Assembly (NCBI GenBank): GCA_945879625.1
Contig: CAMCVA010000003.1
Location: 1 to 64,000, forward strand
Length of the DNA stretch: 64,000 nucleotides
Reading direction: 5' to 3'
Source: Flavobacterium psychrophilum
GTDB taxonomy: Bacteria > Bacteroidota > Bacteroidia > Flavobacteriales > Flavobacteriaceae
Shown here: positions 60,966-64,000 of the stretch, one piece after another
How positions within the stretch are numbered: the stretch's first letter is position 1
How the letters are laid out: every line of letters begins with the position of its first letter
Notes under the pieces: generated by a model
Database searches by the model: none
What the model saw: only the letters and a program-made list of their open reading frames with translations
What the model was told of the DNA's origin: nothing
Program-made: the position numbers and the translations under genes

Positions 60966-62036
60966 ATGAAAATCATCAACTACATTTTTCTGCTTTTTCT
61001 TTTGGCCTTAGTGGCTGCTACCGTCTATGTGAGCACCCAAAAAAATGAATTTGATCTGCGCGAATCCTACTTTATTCATGCACCCAAAACCCAAGTCTAT
61101 ACTTTTTTGAATGATTGTCGCAATTGGCAAACCTATTCGTATTGGAAACAAGCTGATCCTTCGCAAGCATTCACCTTTCCAGCAAATACGATTGGAGCCG
61201 GTGGGTATTGTGAATGGGAAGGAAGCGATGAATCGGGCAAATTAATTACTACCAAAAGTCTCTCCAATCAAATAATTACGCAAAAATTACGCATCAACAA
61301 CAAAGGAGCCAGTTTCAGTTGGACGCTCAAAGACAGCCTGCAAGGAACCGTGCTCACATGGCAATACACAGGCGCTGTCAACTTTAAAACCAAAGTAGAT
61401 TATGCGCTGAATGGAGGCGTTACACTGGGAATTCAACGTGCGATGAAAGCCACTTTGGCCAAATTAGACCGAACAATTCTGTACGAGCTCAATACCGTTC
61501 GTATAGATTTGCAAGGAGTAACAAAAAAGAAAGGATGTTTCTATTTGAGCGAATCGATCAATTGCAAAACAGCACTCGTCCAAAAAAACATTCGCATTCT
61601 GCTCCCGCGCATGCTGCGTTTTTTCAAAAAAAATAAACTAGCCGCAACAGGCGAACCTTTTGTGATCTATCACGCCTATGATTACCCGAAAGGCTACAGT
61701 AAAATCTCGGTGTGTTTGCCCGTCAAAGATTCGATATTTACGAGCCCGGGCAGCCAGATTACCTCGGGTGTATTGGCACCATTTAGTTGTTACAGAACTA
61801 GACTAAAAGGCGATTATATGCACCTCGCAGCGGCGCGAAAAAAAACAAGGAGCTATTTGGAAAAAAACCATATCCAAGAAAATTTGGCGGTACCTCCTGT
61901 TGAAGTCTATACCAAAAGCAGCAGCCAAATTGCCAATCCATCGCAATGGGTAACCGATCTTTATTTTCCTATAAAACCAATTCAACGGGTAATTTCTCCA
62001 GTTTCAGTGCCCGACAGCACAGCGACTTTGCACTAA
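60966..62036 (+). CDS. Membrane-anchored SRPBCC/GyrI-like domain protein
   Basis: This 356-residue protein has an N-terminal membrane helix (1-23). Residues 30-175 look like an SRPBCC (polyketide-cyclase-like) ligand-binding fold, with ESYFIHAPKTQVYTFLNDCRNW and the NTIGAGGYCEWEG turn. The remainder (about 180-350) resembles a GyrI-like small-molecule-binding domain, with GEPFVIYHAYDYPKGYSKIS and ending in VTDLYFPIK. A two-domain ligand binder of unknown substrate is the best description. It follows the small membrane protein closely and precedes the sigma-factor module. Confidence 0.65.
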   Translation: MKIINYIFLLFLLALVAATVYVSTQKNEFDLRESYFIHAPKTQVYTFLNDCRNWQTYSYWKQADPSQAFTFPANTIGAGGYCEWEGSDESGKLITTKSLSNQIITQKLRINNKGASFSWTLKDSLQGTVLTWQYTGAVNFKTKVDYALNGGVTLGIQRAMKATLAKLDRTILYELNTVRIDLQGVTKKKGCFYLSESINCKTALVQKNIRILLPRMLRFFKKNKLAATGEPFVIYHAYDYPKGYSKISVCLPVKDSIFTSPGSQITSGVLAPFSCYRTRLKGDYMHLAAARKKTRSYLEKNHIQENLAVPPVEVYTKSSSQIANPSQWVTDLYFPIKPIQRVISPVSVPDSTATLH

Positions 62037-62105
62037 AGAATAAAAATCAGTCGGCCTTTTAAACCTTTTGCAACTAATCTGCTCTCAAGGCAAACCAATT
62101 ATTTT

Positions 62106-62645
62106 TTGAACGAGCACGAATTTATACAGGCGCTTTTAGATCCACAAACGCAAAATGTAGCGTTTCAAAAATTAGTAGGACAATACCAAAAACCATTGTA
62201 TTTTCATATTCGATCCATCGTACTCAATCATGACGATGCCGACGATGTACTGCAAAACACCTTTGTTAAGGTATTTCAGTACCTCAAAAACTTTAAACAA
62301 GAGAGTAAATTATATACTTGGATGTACCGTATCGCGACCAACGAAGCCCTATCGCACCTGAGTCAGAAAGCCAAAAAAAACGGACGAACTAGCCAAGAAC
62401 ACCAAGCCTTTGTGATCGATAATTTGGTGGCCGATGTATATTTTGAAGGCGATGAAATTCAACTGAAGTTACAAAAAGCCATTCATGAATTGCCCGAAAA
62501 ACAACAATTGGTGTTTAAGATGCGGTACTTTAACGAATTGAAATACGAAGAAATGTCCGAAATTTTGGGCACTTCGGTGGGCGCCTTAAAAGCGTCCTAC
62601 CACCACGCTGTAAAAAAAATAGAAACCTATATGCTAAAAAACTAA
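62106..62645 (+). CDS. ECF-type RNA polymerase sigma factor
   Basis: This 179-residue sigma-70 family factor has region 2 (HDDADDVLQNTFVKVFQYLK and YTWMYRIATNEALSHL) and region 4 (LPEKQQLVFKMRYFNELKYE, then EMSEILGTSVGALKASYHHA). It would direct RNA polymerase to an envelope or stress regulon. The start is TTG: no ATG occurs before region 2, and the residues after it (NEHEFIQALLDPQTQ) look like the usual family start. The next gene begins six bases after the stop. Confidence 0.9.
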   Translation: MNEHEFIQALLDPQTQNVAFQKLVGQYQKPLYFHIRSIVLNHDDADDVLQNTFVKVFQYLKNFKQESKLYTWMYRIATNEALSHLSQKAKKNGRTSQEHQAFVIDNLVADVYFEGDEIQLKLQKAIHELPEKQQLVFKMRYFNELKYEEMSEILGTSVGALKASYHHAVKKIETYMLKN

Positions 62646-62651
62646 CTCGAT

Positions 62652-62999
62652 ATGAAACCCTTTACACTTGACGAAAACGCAAAACTTCCTTCCGGATTTG
62701 TAGTTCCCGAAAACTATTTTGCCCAATTTGAGCTAAAAGATTTCCACACAACCAAACCAAAAGTCCTGCGTTTACGAGCCGCGAAAACCAAATGGACTAT
62801 AGCCGCAGCTGCTGTTTTATTGCTTTGCACCACCTTTACGGTGTATACCTTTTACCCAAAACCAGCGACCGAGACCGATAGCCAATCGGTAGAAAATTAT
62901 ATATTGCACGACGCCGACATCAGCAGTTATGAATTGGCCGAATACTTGAATGAAACCGAATTGAATAACCTCCGATTATCAACTAACGCATCAAATTAA
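62652..62999 (+). CDS. Single-pass membrane protein, possible anti-sigma factor
   Basis: This 115-residue protein has a short cytoplasmic part (MKPFTLDENAKLPSGFVVPE), one membrane helix (about 49-66) and a periplasmic end rich in acidic residues. Position directly after an ECF sigma gene and this topology suggest an anti-sigma factor, but the zinc-binding H-x3-C-x2-C motif of the ZAS family is absent. In Bacteroidetes similar proteins without that motif occur. The role is inferred from context only. Confidence 0.6.
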   Translation: MKPFTLDENAKLPSGFVVPENYFAQFELKDFHTTKPKVLRLRAAKTKWTIAAAAVLLLCTTFTVYTFYPKPATETDSQSVENYILHDADISSYELAEYLNETELNNLRLSTNASN

Positions 63000-63010
63000 T
63001 CCTCACAATT

Positions 63011-63460
63011 ATGAAAAAAATCGTTTTACTCTTGGCAGTATTTTTTAGCCTTCTACTCCAAGCACAACCTACAAAATCAAAGGAAAAAAAAGAAAAACTA
63101 AAGGCGATTAAAACTGCCTACATCAGTACCGAACTTAATTTAACACCCGATGAAGCAACTAAATTCTGGCCGATTTACCATGCTTTTGAAGACAAACAGC
63201 ACGAAATTAAACAAGAGAAATGGAAACGAAACTTGGATGCCAACGATAGCAGTTTGAATGAATTGAGCACTAAAGAAGCGTCGGCACTGCTACAAAAAGT
63301 AGTGCATACTGAAGAAGCTACCTACCAAGAGCGCAAAAAATTCGTTCAAAATCTAAAGGAGTTTTTGCCTGCCATTAAGATCTTAAAACTACTGAAAGCA
63401 GAAGCGTCCTTTAATCGTAAGCTCTTGCAACAATTTCGAAATAAAAAAGACCAAAACTAA
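63011..63460 (+). CDS. Spy/CpxP-like periplasmic protein
   Basis: This 149-residue exported protein has a signal peptide (1-18, ending LLLQAQ) and a helical mature part with LNLTPDEATKFWPIYHAFED, an LTxxQ-like motif shared by sensor and chaperone proteins of the Spy/CpxP type. The sequence is rich in Lys, Glu and Gln, consistent with long helices. It may be a periplasmic stress partner of the preceding membrane protein. It lies 11 bases after it, and a terminator follows. Confidence 0.75.
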   Translation: MKKIVLLLAVFFSLLLQAQPTKSKEKKEKLKAIKTAYISTELNLTPDEATKFWPIYHAFEDKQHEIKQEKWKRNLDANDSSLNELSTKEASALLQKVVHTEEATYQERKKFVQNLKEFLPAIKILKLLKAEASFNRKLLQQFRNKKDQN

Positions 63461-63492
63461 TCAACGGGCTTTTATGCTATAGACAAAAATTT

Positions 63493-63519
63493 AAACACAG
63501 TTCAGGCTGTGTTTTTTTT
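63493..63519 (+). terminator. Terminator after the sigma-factor module
   Basis: AAACACAG, loop TTCAGG, CTGTGTTT and a T run follow the Spy-like gene by 32 bases. Confidence 0.85.
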
Positions 63520-63576
63520 ATGCGAATAGTTTTTAAAAATAAAAACCTAAAAAAAATTTATTGTGTTGAATTATAG

Positions 63577-63584
63577 TAAATTTG
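63577..63584 (+). promoter_or_regulatory. -7 box for kup
   Basis: TAAATTTG matches TAnnTTTG and ends 18 bases before the kup start. The TTG at 63561 is only 13 bases upstream, short for a -33 element. Confidence 0.45.
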
Positions 63585-63602
63585 TGGACTTTTTTATACC
63601 TC

Positions 63603-64000
63603 ATGAGTACGACATCTGCGAATCACAATTTACACAGCAAACTATCTGCTGCAGGCTTATTAATTACCCTAGGAATTATATACGGCGACATCGGGACTTC
63701 TCCCCTCTACGTAATGAAAGCCATATTAGGCATGGATTTCGCCATCAACAAAGACCTGGTTTTGGGTGGAGTTTCATTGGTTTTTTGGACGCTAACTCTA
63801 CAAACTACCCTAAAATACGTAATCATTACCTTGAGTGCCGACAACAATGGCGAGGGCGGGATATTTGCCTTGTATGCCTTGGTGAAACGCACCAAAATTA
63901 AATGGTTAATTATCCCCGCGATTATTGGCGGAAGTGCACTTTTGGCCGACGGGATCATAACACCTCCCATTTCGGTTTCCTCTGCTGTAGAAGGTGTTCG
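63603..64000 (+). CDS. kup: KUP-family potassium transporter, truncated by the window edge
   Basis: An open frame from the ATG at 63603 runs to the right edge (132 codons visible). It reads [17 protein letters not shown] (first membrane helix), [31 protein letters not shown] and [19 protein letters not shown], the Kup signature. Kup is a proton-coupled potassium importer of the inner membrane; the full protein is usually about 620-650 residues, so four-fifths is missing. Confidence 0.93.
   Translation, partial: MSTTSANHNLHSKLSAAGLLITLGIIYGDIGTSPLYVMKAILGMDFAINKDLVLGGVSLVFWTLTLQTTLKYVIITLSADNNGEGGIFALYALVKRTKIKWLIIPAIIGGSALLADGIITPPISVSSAVEGV

Overview
The window looks like chromosome of a Flavobacterium-like member of the Flavobacteriaceae (Bacteroidota). 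The signs are promoters of the Bacteroidetes type (TTG, about 19-21 bases, TAnnTTTG), very little Shine-Dalgarno sequence before starts, a SecD-SecF fusion, a FISUMP-domain lipoprotein, a bacillithiol gene, many lipoproteins and outer-membrane barrels, and a giant repeat protein of the kind exported by the type IX secretion system. No phage, plasmid, insertion sequence, CRISPR array or rRNA operon was seen. One tRNA gene (His) is present.

Layout. 1-3788 (-) is the N-terminal 1262 residues of a giant secreted repeat protein that runs off the left edge. 3938-7348 (+) holds folE, cysS, yidD and lgt. 7632-13749 (-) holds secDF, mdh and gyrB. 13957-15077 is a small accessory patch: a FISUMP lipoprotein between two short orphan coding remnants. 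15108-20391 (-) carries a GreA/B-like protein, an outer-membrane barrel and a 1005-residue TPR protein. ftsE (+) follows. 21253-28099 is a cell-surface glycan cluster of five glycosyltransferases, a GT-C-like membrane protein and a sugar 3,4-ketoisomerase, with frequent strand switches and overlapping convergent ends. An outer-membrane protein, a DUF1801 protein and an M28 peptidase follow. tRNA-His, bshB1, menF and a thioesterase lie on (-), then a beta-helix lipoprotein and purL on (+). A phosphatase and LTA-synthase-like sulfatase pair on (-) precedes the fatty-acid block (42539-50549): acyl-CoA synthetase, MarR regulator, FadN-like, FadA and FadE-like proteins, which together cover activation and beta-oxidation. 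Then come a Cu/Zn-SOD lipoprotein and a LETM1-like protein, then SulP transporter plus two beta-carbonic anhydrases (-), divergent from oxyR (+). The right end has mnmD with a cytochrome c lipoprotein and a DUF4920 lipoprotein, ilvE, a MazG-like protein, an ECF sigma factor with a membrane protein and a Spy-like protein, and the start of kup.

The most unusual signals are non-coding. Intergenic tandem arrays with a period of exactly seven bases occur at several sites, in several sequence families; some begin at the stop codon of the upstream gene and others occur as inverted pairs. Separately, the TAnnTTTG box sits 15-18 bases before the start codon in many genes and only 5-6 bases before it in three others, suggesting very short leaders or leaderless mRNAs. 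I found no clearly new defence, secretion or biosynthetic system.
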